Shown here: piece by piece, positions 35,206 to 44,078 of the stretch
Position numbering within the stretch: position 1 is the stretch's first letter
Layout of the letters: every line of letters starts with the position of its first letter
Source: CAIUPE01 sp037131735
Lineage (GTDB): Bacteria > Pseudomonadota > Alphaproteobacteria > Rhizobiales > Beijerinckiaceae
Assembly (NCBI GenBank): GCA_037131735.1
Contig: JBAXQM010000002.1
Span: 216,548-280,547, forward strand
DNA: 64,000 nt
Direction of reading: 5' to 3'
Notes under the pieces: model-generated
What the model was told of the DNA's origin: nothing
Seen by the model: only the letters and a program-made list of their open reading frames with translations
Database searches by the model: none
Position numbers and translations under genes: made by a program

Positions 35206-36349
35206 AAAATTTTCCTATTAAGTCTGAAATCTTATTTAGTTGCTCTAGTGTAATAAATTCATGGACTGGTATAGATAGTGTGTTTTTACTAATGTTTTCG
35301 GCGACCGGAAAATCTCCAATTTTGTAGCCGAGTGATCTCGCAGCTGGTTGTAGATGTAGTGGAATAGGATAGTGGATTTTTGCGTCCACTCCATGTTGTA
35401 TTAGATATTTCTGTAATTCATCCCGCTGCTCACAAAGCACCATGTATAGGTGATATACCTGAAATATATTTGTCTCTCTTCGAGGAATCTTTATTTGATG
35501 TATATTTTTTAACTTTTCGTCTAACACGGAAGCATTGGATACTCGCGTTTGTGTTATGAATTCAATTTTTTGAAGCATGTGTCGGGCCACGACGGCTTGA
35601 ATGGTGTCAAGCCGGGAATTATATCCAAACACTTGGCATTCATCTCTACTAATCAGACCATGATTCCGGAGAAGTCTTAGCTTATTTGCAATTTCTATTG
35701 AATTTGTTGTTATAATACCGCCATCACCCCATACGTTAAGATTTTTTAGCGGATGGAAGCTATAGCAAGCAGTTGTTCCCAGCCCGCCGATTTTTTTTCC
35801 TTTGTATGTTGCTAAAATGCCGTGGCACGCATCTGCAATGATGGCTAAATTATATTTTGAGGCGATGTTTTCAATAGCATCTAGATCGCAAGGTTTCCCT
35901 GACCAATATACAGGCATGATTGCTTTAGTGCGAGGAGTGATTGCTCTTTCGATTAAATCTGGATTAATGTTATAATCATCGCCAGCGTCTACAAAAACCG
36001 GCTTTGCGCCCGACGTAACAATCGCGCCTACCGTCGCGTAGAAGGTGAAAGGCGTGGTAATAACTTCGTCGCCTTTATCAATGTCAATGGCTTTCAGACT
36101 TAGGAAAAGTGCGTCAGTGCCGCTTCCCACCCCAATAGCATGTTGAGCGCCACATATTTCGGCATATTCTTTCTCAAGAAGATCGACCTCCTTACCCAGT
36201 GTAAAGTCACCATTTATGACAACGTTCCTGATCTTTGATAGGATTTCATCGTGATCGAAAAATTGCTGATGAAGATAATTATGATTAATTTCGAGCGCGC
36301 CGGTTTTCTGATATTGTTCCGGAAGGAAATTTTGGATCGTTGAATTCAT
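35195..36349 (-). CDS. DegT/DnrJ/EryC1/StrS aminotransferase (tandem paralogue)
   Basis: 384 residues with GSGTDALFLSLKA (about 75-87), IADACHGILATY (171-182; H rather than the more usual Q after the cofactor aspartate segment) and Schiff-base lysine 202 in SFHPLKNLNVWGDGG. The N-terminus carries about 20 extra residues compared with its tandem partner. The pair share the family fold throughout but differ at many positions, so the duplication is old and the two probably have different substrates. It lies 28 bases downstream of the dehydratase-like SDR gene. Confidence 0.88.
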   Translation of the reverse strand: MNSTIQNFLPEQYQKTGALEINHNYLHQQFFDHDEILSKIRNVVINGDFTLGKEVDLLEKEYAEICGAQHAIGVGSGTDALFLSLKAIDIDKGDEVITTPFTFYATVGAIVTSGAKPVFVDAGDDYNINPDLIERAITPRTKAIMPVYWSGKPCDLDAIENIASKYNLAIIADACHGILATYKGKKIGGLGTTACYSFHPLKNLNVWGDGGIITTNSIEIANKLRLLRNHGLISRDECQVFGYNSRLDTIQAVVARHMLQKIEFITQTRVSNASVLDEKLKNIHQIKIPRRETNIFQVYHLYMVLCEQRDELQKYLIQHGVDAKIHYPIPLHLQPAARSLGYKIGDFPVAENISKNTLSIPVHEFITLEQLNKISDLIGKFYEK

Positions 36350-36377
36350 GTGGCTCTTATTTCCTCTTTATGTCTTT

Positions 36378-37370
36378 TCACACCTTGTGAACGTAGTTTT
36401 GAGGCAGCTTACGAATTTCTGATAAATTGGCTCTTACCCAATTTATTGTATAGTCAATTCCTGTCTCAAAAGAAGTATTATCTGTCCAACCTAATTCGCT
36501 ACGAGCGCGGCTGGATGACATCAAATAGGCTTGGTCTTTGGAGGGCCTGTCTGGAGCGATGTCAACGAAATTATCCATAGGTATGTTTAGGCGTTCTGAA
36601 ATAAATTTCACGACATCAAAGATTGTGTAAAATTTATTGGGGGAGAAATGATAAATCTCACCCACAGTTCCCTTGCTAAGCGTGCACAATATTGCTTCTG
36701 CAACATCTTCGCCAAAAATAAATGCACGAATTGATTTTCCTCCGCCATGTAATTGAAGTCTTTGTTGAGTAAGTGCATAAATTATGGTGCGTGGTACAAT
36801 TCGATATAGTTGTTGTGCTGGTCCGTAAAAATTTGCAAAACGTGCTATCATTGCAGGAAATCGATAATGCTGGTAAAATGCCCTTAGACTTAAATCAGTA
36901 GCGGCATGGGATACTGCATAAGGAGTGGTCGGCGCACAGGACCAGTTTTCACTGATTAGGGCGTCAGTACTTCCGTACACCTCTGGCGTAGAAACTCTTA
37001 AATAGCGATCAAGCCAATCTTTTTGAGATAGCCAATTATGTAATCGTGCCTTTGCCACTATGTTGGTGGTGTACCATTGTTCTGGCTGGTTCCAACTTTC
37101 TGCAACCATTCCTTGCCCGGCTAAATCGACGATAAAATTTGGTTTAAAATTTTCAAATTCAGTTGTTATTTTTTCAAAATTTTCGTTGATATCTGCTTTT
37201 AAAAAACAATATTGGTGTCTATTTTTTTCTTGTTTATACGGTAAAAATATTTGATGCCCTTCTGAAGAGCGATTAACTCCCAGGACACTGAAACCCTCAC
37301 GCAATGATCTTGCCACTAGGCAAGCGCCAGCGAATGAGTTCGAGCCGAGTATGGCGATTTTTTTATTCAT
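36378..37370 (-). CDS. Extended SDR, GDP-mannose/dTDP-glucose 4,6-dehydratase-like, YxxxK altered
   Basis: About 330 residues from the ATG at 37370, which overlaps the SIS gene as ATGA. Rossmann start KKIAILGSNSFAGACLV; LAGQGMVAESWNQP; TPEVYGSTDAL in place of the usual TDEVYGS; and then YAVSHAATDLSL, in which the catalytic YxxxK lysine is histidine. The C-terminal half, with LYRIVPRTIIYALTQ and LHGGGKSIRAFIFGEDVAEA, is as in 4,6-dehydratases. It may make a 4-keto-6-deoxy sugar for the DegT enzymes just downstream, or be catalytically altered. Whether the histidine is a subfamily feature needs alignment. Confidence 0.75.
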   Translation of the reverse strand: MNKKIAILGSNSFAGACLVARSLREGFSVLGVNRSSEGHQIFLPYKQEKNRHQYCFLKADINENFEKITTEFENFKPNFIVDLAGQGMVAESWNQPEQWYTTNIVAKARLHNWLSQKDWLDRYLRVSTPEVYGSTDALISENWSCAPTTPYAVSHAATDLSLRAFYQHYRFPAMIARFANFYGPAQQLYRIVPRTIIYALTQQRLQLHGGGKSIRAFIFGEDVAEAILCTLSKGTVGEIYHFSPNKFYTIFDVVKFISERLNIPMDNFVDIAPDRPSKDQAYLMSSSRARSELGWTDNTSFETGIDYTINWVRANLSEIRKLPQNYVHKV

Positions 37371-37972
37371 TCGACGGTATCTACGGAATGATCTAAAGCA
37401 ATAAAAGAATATCGCCGCAACCATTGCATGATCATATGAAATACAATTGTCTGGCAGTCCTCAACAATTTGCATATCGGAACATTGAAAATGTATTGGTG
37501 TTTTCGTAATATTTTTTGCTTCGCCCCCCGAATATCCAAGAATGGAATAGGTTTTAATTTTGTTTTTATTTGCAAATTCGAGTGCTTTTAAAATATTTCG
37601 TGAGTTTCCACTTCCAGACAATGCAATAAATATATCACCCTCTCGCGCTAACACGCCAAGCTGGTATGAAAATACTTCTGAATAACCTTCGTCGTTACCA
37701 AGGCAAGTGATAATTGATGGATTTGCAGATAACGAGTGTATTCTGATTCCGGACCCAAATTTTTTGGAAATCGGATAGATTAGATCGTTTGCTATATGAT
37801 TTGCGTTGCCTGCACTGCCTCCGTTGCCGGCTATAAATACCTGTCGGCCAGTTTTCCAACAATCTAAAAGATCGTTCGTTAATTCTTTTACGGGGGTCCA
37901 GTCAAATTCGGCTAGCAACTTAGCTAGTTCGCCTGAATAAGAATTAAAGAACTCTTCTGGGATATCGACCAT
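37367..37972 (-). CDS. SIS-domain phosphoheptose isomerase-like protein
   Basis: 201 residues of GmhA type: VFIAGNGGSAGNANHIANDL (about 44-63) and ALSGSGNSRNILKALEFAN (phosphate-binding SIS loop). A second GmhA-like gene lies at 46276. GmhA isomerises sedoheptulose 7-phosphate to glycero-manno-heptose 7-phosphate. This copy is shorter than the other and is grouped with the HldE-like fusion, a nucleotidyltransferase and an epimerase. The stop overlaps the dehydratase-like start (ATGA). It could act on heptose or another sugar phosphate. Confidence 0.78.
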   Translation of the reverse strand: MVDIPEEFFNSYSGELAKLLAEFDWTPVKELTNDLLDCWKTGRQVFIAGNGGSAGNANHIANDLIYPISKKFGSGIRIHSLSANPSIITCLGNDEGYSEVFSYQLGVLAREGDIFIALSGSGNSRNILKALEFANKNKIKTYSILGYSGGEAKNITKTPIHFQCSDMQIVEDCQTIVFHMIMQWLRRYSFIALDHSVDTVE

Positions 37973-37989
37973 TTATTTCGCTTTCTTAA

Positions 37990-38940
37990 CTATTTAGATC
38001 CTGTGTCAAGAATGTTTTTCATCATCCATTTAAGATTATGAAAATGTTCTTCATTTTTTAAGGCGCCTTGTCGATGTAGGCCTGCGAGTTCCTTGATTGC
38101 ATCTTCAACCGTCTTTTTGGGGCGGAAACCGGTTGCAAGTAAGCGATCCGAATTCACTCGATAGCTTCGGGGATCATTCGAGGGCTTAATATCAATTTCG
38201 GCATTGACATGGCGTTGTACCATTTTGGCAATGTCGAGGATCGATATATTTTCGAAACCGGCGTTGAATACGCCGGTATGCTCGGGATGGTCGAGAAGAA
38301 ATATATAGAGGTCTGTAATGTCGTCGATATGAATGTTCGGACGTGTCTGATCACCGCCGAGCACCGTGATACGTCCATTTTCGAGTGCAGCCATCGTAAG
38401 GAGATTAACGGCGACGTCGAGACGCATACGGGGAGAATAGCCACATACGGTTGCTGGACGGACGATCTGAACCGTCATCCGTTCCTTATAGGACAAGACA
38501 ATTCGCTCACCACACATTTTTGTTTTGTTGTATTCTGAAATCGGAAAAAGCTCGAGATCCTCAGTGACTTGTGGTGCATCAGATACACCATAGACAGAAC
38601 CGGAAGAGGCGTAGATAAAACGCTTGATACCCAGGCGTGACGCGCGGTCAGCCAACTGCATTGTTGCGAGACATGAGATTTCCCATGTCAGCTGAGGGTC
38701 GAGATCCGAGCAGGGATCATTGGCCACTGACGACAAATGAATGATCGCCTCAATTCCATTGAGATCAACTTCGTCAATATTGCGGATATCGCCTTTGACA
38801 ACGTGAAGATTTGGATGGGGTGCGAGAAAATTGCCAAACCATTGAATATCGAAAGCAATCACATCATGGCCGCGTTCGATCAGTTTGGGGACAAGTACAG
38901 TGCCCTTATAGCCGCACGCTCCGGTAACCAAAATTTTCAC
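37990..38940 (-). CDS. NAD-dependent sugar epimerase/dehydratase
   Basis: 316 residues, extended SDR: MKILVTGACGYKGTVLVPKL (GxxGxxG), VVKGDIRNID, IIHLSSVANDPCSDL, YASSGSVYGVSD and the catalytic Y-N-K-T-K. VRPATVCGYSPRMRLDVAVN, seen also in the epimerase at 45290 (in the form TVFGMSSRMRMDLLVNDFV), shows that these two are of one subfamily. Its position after the nucleotidyltransferase suggests action on the nucleotide sugar made by it. Epimerase, dehydratase or reductase activity cannot be told apart here. Confidence 0.82.
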   Translation of the reverse strand: MKILVTGACGYKGTVLVPKLIERGHDVIAFDIQWFGNFLAPHPNLHVVKGDIRNIDEVDLNGIEAIIHLSSVANDPCSDLDPQLTWEISCLATMQLADRASRLGIKRFIYASSGSVYGVSDAPQVTEDLELFPISEYNKTKMCGERIVLSYKERMTVQIVRPATVCGYSPRMRLDVAVNLLTMAALENGRITVLGGDQTRPNIHIDDITDLYIFLLDHPEHTGVFNAGFENISILDIAKMVQRHVNAEIDIKPSNDPRSYRVNSDRLLATGFRPKKTVEDAIKELAGLHRQGALKNEEHFHNLKWMMKNILDTGSK

Positions 38941-38995
38941 GAGTAACTACTCCAGATGTCATCGACATTTAGTTATTTCATTTAACCTAGAAGAG

Positions 38996-39727
38996 CTATC
39001 CGACGAAGAAGCGGGTGCGACTATTATTGTGATCTTCCAAATCAAGGCGGGCCCGTTCCAGCTGCTCAATGCTTCCTATGTCCCGTATATAGCCAGTTGT
39101 CGGTAAGCAGAAGATGTGACCGACGAGTTTGGGGATAATTTCGGTTGAAAGATCTATAACTGAGCGGTCGATTGCTTTGAGATGAGTAAAAAGGGCGGGC
39201 GCAAACTGGTAAATCGCCGCATTGGCGAGATTTCCGGGTGGATTTTCTACTTTTTCGTGAAAACCTTGGACGATCCCTGCCTTATCACATTCAAGAATGC
39301 CACAGGATCTGGGGCTGTCGGTCTCGAAGGCCAGCATCGTCATGGTGCAAATGGCTGGTCGGCTTTCATGGGCCTTTAAGAAGGCAGGAAGATCGAACAG
39401 GGCAAGATTGTCAGCATGGGCAACGAAAAAGTCTCGATTTTCAAAGTATTTCTCGTTTTTGAGTATGGTCCCGCCCGTTCCGAGTAGCGTTTCTTCATGG
39501 ACAAGGTCGATTCTGTCACGCCAAGGGGAGGTGCTGACATGAGAGACAACTTGCTCGGCAAGCCAGTGCGTATTGATGAGCACACGTTCAAAGCCGCACC
39601 CAAAAAGCATCTGTAGCCAGTAATCAAGCAGAGGGCGGCCCTTAATATCGACAAGGCATTTCGGTGTGTGATCAGTCAGGGGCCGCAAGCGGGTTCCCAA
39701 TCCCCCTGCTAAGAGGAGCGCGCGCAT
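38996..39727 (-). CDS. Sugar-1-phosphate nucleotidyltransferase
   Basis: 243 residues with LLLAGGLGTRLRPLTDHTPKC (about 4-24) as the nucleotide-binding signature (here in two overlapping parts: LLLAGGLGTRLRPL and the lysine in TPKC), FFVAHADNLALFD for the metal-site aspartate, and FHEKVENPPGNLANAAIYQF. It begins directly at the end of the HldE-like fusion gene and is probably coupled. Similar enzymes make GDP- or other NDP-sugars from 1-phosphates; context favours an NDP-heptose. A second nucleotidyltransferase is at 41370. Confidence 0.85.
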   Translation of the reverse strand: MRALLLAGGLGTRLRPLTDHTPKCLVDIKGRPLLDYWLQMLFGCGFERVLINTHWLAEQVVSHVSTSPWRDRIDLVHEETLLGTGGTILKNEKYFENRDFFVAHADNLALFDLPAFLKAHESRPAICTMTMLAFETDSPRSCGILECDKAGIVQGFHEKVENPPGNLANAAIYQFAPALFTHLKAIDRSVIDLSTEIIPKLVGHIFCLPTTGYIRDIGSIEQLERARLDLEDHNNSRTRFFVG

Positions 39728-41239
39728 TCAAAGTCCAATCGGTTCGTTGCTGGACTGAAGTTCCATCATCAATTCGTCGGCTGTCAGCGGTGTGTTGCCA
39801 ACCCTTGAGACCTGTAGAGCAGCAGCCACTGCACCAAGATAGGCACTCTGCCAGATATCAACGCCAGCGCAAATGGCCATCGCGGAGGTCGTCAAAAGAC
39901 TATCTCCTGCGCCAGCCGGGTCGCGCGGCGCAGAGTTAAAGGCCGGTAAGCGATCGGCCCCCAAACGCAGGCTGTCCTTTCCCCATACCAGCAATCCTTC
40001 GGCGCCAAGTGTTATGATAACATTCTCTGCTTTTGCTTTTGCTGCGAGATTTTCGCTTAAGTAAGCCAGGCCAGAATTGAAATCATTCATAGCTAAACGC
40101 GCCTCACGTTCGGTGGGCGTAATCAATCGCATTGACGTAAATCGTGAAATATCGCTCATCTGCGATGACGCTTGACTGTCTGCCACCATCATAACGCCAT
40201 GACGTTGACCAAGTTCGGTTAAGGCTACAACAAGACTTTGAGGAAGGCAGCCATAATTAAAATCGGCGAAAATAATCAGATCAGTATTTTTAATTTTTTG
40301 CTCAACCACTTTCAAAATTTGGGCCGCTATATCATTGCTAATGGCATGTTGCCGTAAGCGGTTAACACGCAGAAGCGTTTTTTGATGTGCACGAAATCTT
40401 TGTTTCCGCGATGTTGGTCGTGTTGTATCCGTTACGAAATGAGTGGTAACGCCAAATTTTTCAAGTTCTTGGTGGGCGAAATTTGCCGCGTCATCTTTAC
40501 CAACGACCGTGCAATAGGATACGGATCCACCAAGGCCTCGAGCATGCGCGGCAACAATACCAGCGCCGCCAACGAAGACTTTTGTATCAATGGGGGATAC
40601 AACAATTGTGGGGTCTTCCTGAGACATTCCTAACGGTTCGCAGGTGACATATTCATCGATAATGGCGTCGCCAATGACGAGAACATTTAATCCCGTCAGT
40701 TTCTTTAAATTTTTAATTGCATCGTTGACTGAAAATCCGTGGCGGTCTGAATAGGGTGTCTTTATATTGATGTTATTAAGGCTAACACGTTGAAATTCTT
40801 CATTGATCACAGCCTGATCCGAGTATGATATTTCGCCAGAGCTAAAGATTATCTTGGCATCAATTTCCCGAGCAATATTATCTTCTATATTTTTCTGGTT
40901 TTCGAATTCTTTACCTTTAACAATCCAATTTGGTGATAATTTTCTAATGATATCGACAATGTCACTCCCAACGATCACAATATGTTGAACTAGTGGTAGG
41001 GTTGAAATCGCTTCAATGCGAACGGCTAAGGGAACATTTACGCCCGGCGCGTCATCGCTATTAACGCCAATAATAACGAGGTCAGCAACCTCGCTTGCGA
41101 ATTTAAACATCCGCAGATGACCAGGGTGGATTACATTGAAATTACCGGACACAAATGCAATTGAACGTCCGTTCCATTCGTTACGGCGTGTCCCAGAAAT
41201 ATCTGCGACCAATTTATCAGTGGGCACAGACGCCCCCAT
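39728..41239 (-). CDS. HldE-like bifunctional protein with reversed domain order (adenylyltransferase-kinase)
   Basis: 503 residues. Residues of about 25-150 are a cytidylyl/adenylyltransferase domain (SGNFNVIHPGHLRMF; the HxGH motif is HPGH at 38-41, and the usual FD before it is FN). Residues of about 183-495 are a PfkB-type kinase: LVIGDAIIDEYV, GGAGIVAAHARGLGG, and the DPAGAGDS signature with catalytic D near 446. E. coli HldE has the kinase first and the adenylyltransferase last, so the order is swapped. It likely phosphorylates and activates a heptose or other sugar phosphate. It is followed by a nucleotidyltransferase, an epimerase and an SIS isomerase. Confidence 0.8.
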   Translation of the reverse strand: MGASVPTDKLVADISGTRRNEWNGRSIAFVSGNFNVIHPGHLRMFKFASEVADLVIIGVNSDDAPGVNVPLAVRIEAISTLPLVQHIVIVGSDIVDIIRKLSPNWIVKGKEFENQKNIEDNIAREIDAKIIFSSGEISYSDQAVINEEFQRVSLNNINIKTPYSDRHGFSVNDAIKNLKKLTGLNVLVIGDAIIDEYVTCEPLGMSQEDPTIVVSPIDTKVFVGGAGIVAAHARGLGGSVSYCTVVGKDDAANFAHQELEKFGVTTHFVTDTTRPTSRKQRFRAHQKTLLRVNRLRQHAISNDIAAQILKVVEQKIKNTDLIIFADFNYGCLPQSLVVALTELGQRHGVMMVADSQASSQMSDISRFTSMRLITPTEREARLAMNDFNSGLAYLSENLAAKAKAENVIITLGAEGLLVWGKDSLRLGADRLPAFNSAPRDPAGAGDSLLTTSAMAICAGVDIWQSAYLGAVAAALQVSRVGNTPLTADELMMELQSSNEPIGL

Positions 41240-41369
41240 TTTTTGATGAAATTAGCATTTGATAATTAACCAAGCTCACAACTCAATTCCGGGTAAGATA
41301 ATCTATTTGGATAACAATATAAGCTTTTGATTGCTTCTCACAGTTCGGGGTATTTATAAGAAGCCCTTA

Positions 41370-42104
41370 TTAAGTAAATGAATTTTTCCCCAAAAGAAAG
41401 AGATCCTTCTCCGCAACACTTTCCGGTGTGCCAATATCGATGAATTTAGCGGAACCCAAGGAGCGGACTTCTATTTTTTTGTGCCTTTCCAACATTTCCG
41501 GAAATGTGTCCCGCTCAATACTAACAGAATCATGTTCGGGAATGGCCGCGATTGTCGCGTAGCTTAACAGATAGATACCACTGTTGATTAGACCATTCCC
41601 GGAGACTTTTTCAGCAAAGTTCTTGAGGAGATTGTCTTGTCCTACCTGAAGCGAGCCGAAGCGACTAGTGTCATCAACCATCACACCAAAAATAAAGGTA
41701 TCGAAACCGCCCAAGGCTTTCGGGACGATGGCGTCCTTTATGTCCGCATCAATAAGCGAATCGCCATTGGTGACGAGTGTCCACTCACCCAAGAGATCAA
41801 GACAATTTCGAATTCCTCCCGCCGTGCCAAGAGGCTTATTTTCGCGGCGGCAGATAATTTCCACATCATCGCCGAAGGGGTTGGTTTCAACCCACTCTTC
41901 AATTTTTTCAGCGAGATGACCTGTTGAAATAACAATCCGCCGAATACCTTGCCGCATGACCCAACGGATCACCCAATAGAGAAAAGGCTGTCCATTTAAC
42001 GGGATCATCGGTTTTGGAATGTCGGGGTAGAGTGAGGCGATACGTGTGCCCTTGCCGCCTGCAAGAATAAGTGCCGTGACTTCGGAAAGAGCGGGCCCAC
42101 TCAT
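41370..42104 (-). CDS. hddC: HddC-like heptose-1-phosphate nucleotidyltransferase
   Basis: 244 residues: ALILAGGKGTRIASLYPDIP (signature loop), KPMIPLNGQPFLYWVIRW, and LVTNGDSLIDADI (metal-binding aspartate), ending with KFIDIGTPESVAEKD. This is the D-glycero-alpha-D-manno-heptose 1-phosphate guanylyltransferase type by pattern and, above all, by position next to the HddA-like kinase, with which it overlaps as ATGA. It would make GDP-heptose. A 130-base gap follows before the HldE-like gene and may hold a promoter or just spacing. Confidence 0.75.
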   Translation of the reverse strand: MSGPALSEVTALILAGGKGTRIASLYPDIPKPMIPLNGQPFLYWVIRWVMRQGIRRIVISTGHLAEKIEEWVETNPFGDDVEIICRRENKPLGTAGGIRNCLDLLGEWTLVTNGDSLIDADIKDAIVPKALGGFDTFIFGVMVDDTSRFGSLQVGQDNLLKNFAEKVSGNGLINSGIYLLSYATIAAIPEHDSVSIERDTFPEMLERHKKIEVRSLGSAKFIDIGTPESVAEKDLFLLGKNSFT

Positions 42105-43132
42105 TGGCTGTCACTCGCCTTCGTAGAAAAATGCGGAAGTGTCTGGTGGATGACCGTTGAGCCTGCTGTATCGATCCGGAAATCGATACAATTGTTCTTT
42201 CCGACAGCTTCAAAGAGTGTATGGCGCTTCTCGGGCGGCACGATCATAAGAAGAAAACCGCCGCTTCCGGCGCCACAAAGTTTTCCGCCTAGTGCGCCGG
42301 CGTTGAGGCAATGACTATAGAGCTCGTCAATCGCTGATCCGCTGATCGATGAAGAAAGCCCCTTTTTCATTTGCCAACTTTGATCGAGCAGTTTCGCGAG
42401 TTCGCGTATATCAGCTTCGTCGCATCCGCCCTCAAGCCTCTTCTGCGCCTCGCCAACAAGGGCGCCCATAGCTTCAAGGGTAGAATCAAGCGAGCCGGTC
42501 TTGGTCTTTGTAATTTGCTCGGTAACGACTTCCGTGGCCCGTCTTGTGATTCCGGTGTGGATCAAAATCATCCAATCCGTGAGAAGTTTCAAATCGCGTC
42601 CTGATATGCGAATGGGCTCAATCGAAAAGTCAGGCCCTTGAAAATTGAAGCGGTTTATGCCGCCGAAGGAGGCGTGAAGCTGGTCCTGAATACCTACATT
42701 TTCTTTGAGCAAGGTTTGCTCGGCATAAATGGCTTCCCGCGCCATTTCATATTTTGTTTTTTCCGCGGCAGTTAGCGCCGACAAAGCGTTGATCATACCC
42801 ACCGTGAAGGCAGACGAACTGCCAAGCCCCGAGCTTGCTGGTAAATCGGCTTGCGCCGAAATATCGAGCGGGCCGTTGATGTGATAATGCTCGAGTAACG
42901 CCCGGATCATAGGGTGTTGGATTTCGGATGCGGCATTTACCGTTTCGATACGAGAATAACTCGCTCTGAATCGGTAAGACGAAAAGACCGGTAATTCGAG
43001 AAGCGAAATATAAATATATTTATCGATAGCGAAGCCGAGTACCGAGCCCGGCTTTCGTTCAAAATAACTTGGATAATCCGTGCCGCCCCCAAAAAGGCTA
43101 ACTCGAAGCGGTGTTCTGCTAACAACATACAT
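42101..43132 (-). CDS. hddA: HddA-like D-glycero-D-manno-heptose 7-phosphate kinase (GHMP)
   Basis: 343 residues opening MYVVSRTPLRVSLFGGGTDYPSYF, the HddA-type N-terminus, with GHMP motif 2 LPASSGLGSSSAFTVGM (about 100-116) and motif 3 KLCGAGSGGFLLMIV. It phosphorylates heptose 7-phosphate at C-1, giving the 1,7-bisphosphate that GmhB dephosphorylates. ATGA overlap with the HddC-like gene shows tight coupling. Family members also include fucokinase and mannosyl kinases, but the neighbours (GmhA, GmhB, HddC) favour heptose. Confidence 0.8.
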   Translation of the reverse strand: MYVVSRTPLRVSLFGGGTDYPSYFERKPGSVLGFAIDKYIYISLLELPVFSSYRFRASYSRIETVNAASEIQHPMIRALLEHYHINGPLDISAQADLPASSGLGSSSAFTVGMINALSALTAAEKTKYEMAREAIYAEQTLLKENVGIQDQLHASFGGINRFNFQGPDFSIEPIRISGRDLKLLTDWMILIHTGITRRATEVVTEQITKTKTGSLDSTLEAMGALVGEAQKRLEGGCDEADIRELAKLLDQSWQMKKGLSSSISGSAIDELYSHCLNAGALGGKLCGAGSGGFLLMIVPPEKRHTLFEAVGKNNCIDFRIDTAGSTVIHQTLPHFSTKASDSQ

Positions 43133-43157
43133 AAGGCAGTCTCTACTTCAACAAAGC

Positions 43158-44078
43158 CTAGGCGGACAGATCGGCTTTCGTTTCGTAAAACCAGCGCAAG
43201 GTCATCTCAAGGCCATCGCGCAGGTCGCGGGGTTGGTAGTCCGGAAATATCGATTTCAGTTTTTCAATCGCGAGACATTTCGATGTGGCGCCCACATAGC
43301 GGCTTGTATCATATTGGATTTGCGACGCGTCATAGCCAATGATCTCAGCAATCAGCCCTGCAAATGTGCGGATAGGAAATTCCTCGCCGGCACCAATATT
43401 TACGATATCATTTGTACGAATATCATTAAGGTGCAGTAAGGTCTTAACGAAATCGCCAACAAACACGATTTCTCTTTTTTGATTGCCGTCACCCCATAAT
43501 ATAACCGGCTCACCAAATTCTTTACCGCGAATGATTTTGCGCATCAGGTCGAAAATGAAATGCATCTGGCGGCCGTCTGTATGATAGCCGGGTCCGTAAA
43601 GCGTCGACGGCACGGCGCAGAACCACTTCAGACCAAATTGTTTTTCAAGCGCCATGGCGCCTGCAAAGAGCATCCTCTTTGTCATGGCATAGGTATAAAG
43701 GCTCTCAATAGGTTCGCCATGCATGTAGTCTGTTTCAACGAGATTTGACCCCGGCGCATAGGCGCAGCTCGTGCCTACGAAGACAAGCTTGGCTTGTGGC
43801 TGGTGTGCCTGCCACCAGCTCAGCATATTCGTGTTCATCTTTTGATTGATAATCCACTGTTCGCCCGGGTGCCGGAGACAAAAATCTCCCGCTTGAGTCC
43901 AGGCAGCAAGATGAAAAATCGTGGCGAACTTCTGGTTAGAAAATTGGCTGAGAGAACCTTCACGTGTAAGATCGCACTCTCGCGACGTCGGCGCCAAAAA
44001 ACTTTGCCCGGCAGCATGAAGCTGTCGCTTCAATTCTGTTCCCAAAAAGCCGCCGCCACCGGTAATGAAAATGCTCAT
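43158..44078 (-). CDS. GDP-fucose-synthase-like SDR (epimerase-reductase)
   Basis: 306 residues with SIFITGGGGFLGTELKRQL, IFHLAAWTQAGDF, VGTSCAYAPG and catalytic Y-A-M-T-K (in YTYAMTKRMLF), followed by VPSTLYGPGYH, the GDP-L-fucose synthase (WcaG/Fcl) order. In heptose routes the same class acts on GDP-4-keto-6-deoxy-heptose. It overlaps the C-methyltransferase gene by ATGA and is followed by HddA. Thus it likely finishes a modified GDP-heptose by epimerisation and reduction, after a dehydratase such as that at 36378. Confidence 0.8.
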   Translation of the reverse strand: MSIFITGGGGFLGTELKRQLHAAGQSFLAPTSRECDLTREGSLSQFSNQKFATIFHLAAWTQAGDFCLRHPGEQWIINQKMNTNMLSWWQAHQPQAKLVFVGTSCAYAPGSNLVETDYMHGEPIESLYTYAMTKRMLFAGAMALEKQFGLKWFCAVPSTLYGPGYHTDGRQMHFIFDLMRKIIRGKEFGEPVILWGDGNQKREIVFVGDFVKTLLHLNDIRTNDIVNIGAGEEFPIRTFAGLIAEIIGYDASQIQYDTSRYVGATSKCLAIEKLKSIFPDYQPRDLRDGLEMTLRWFYETKADLSA

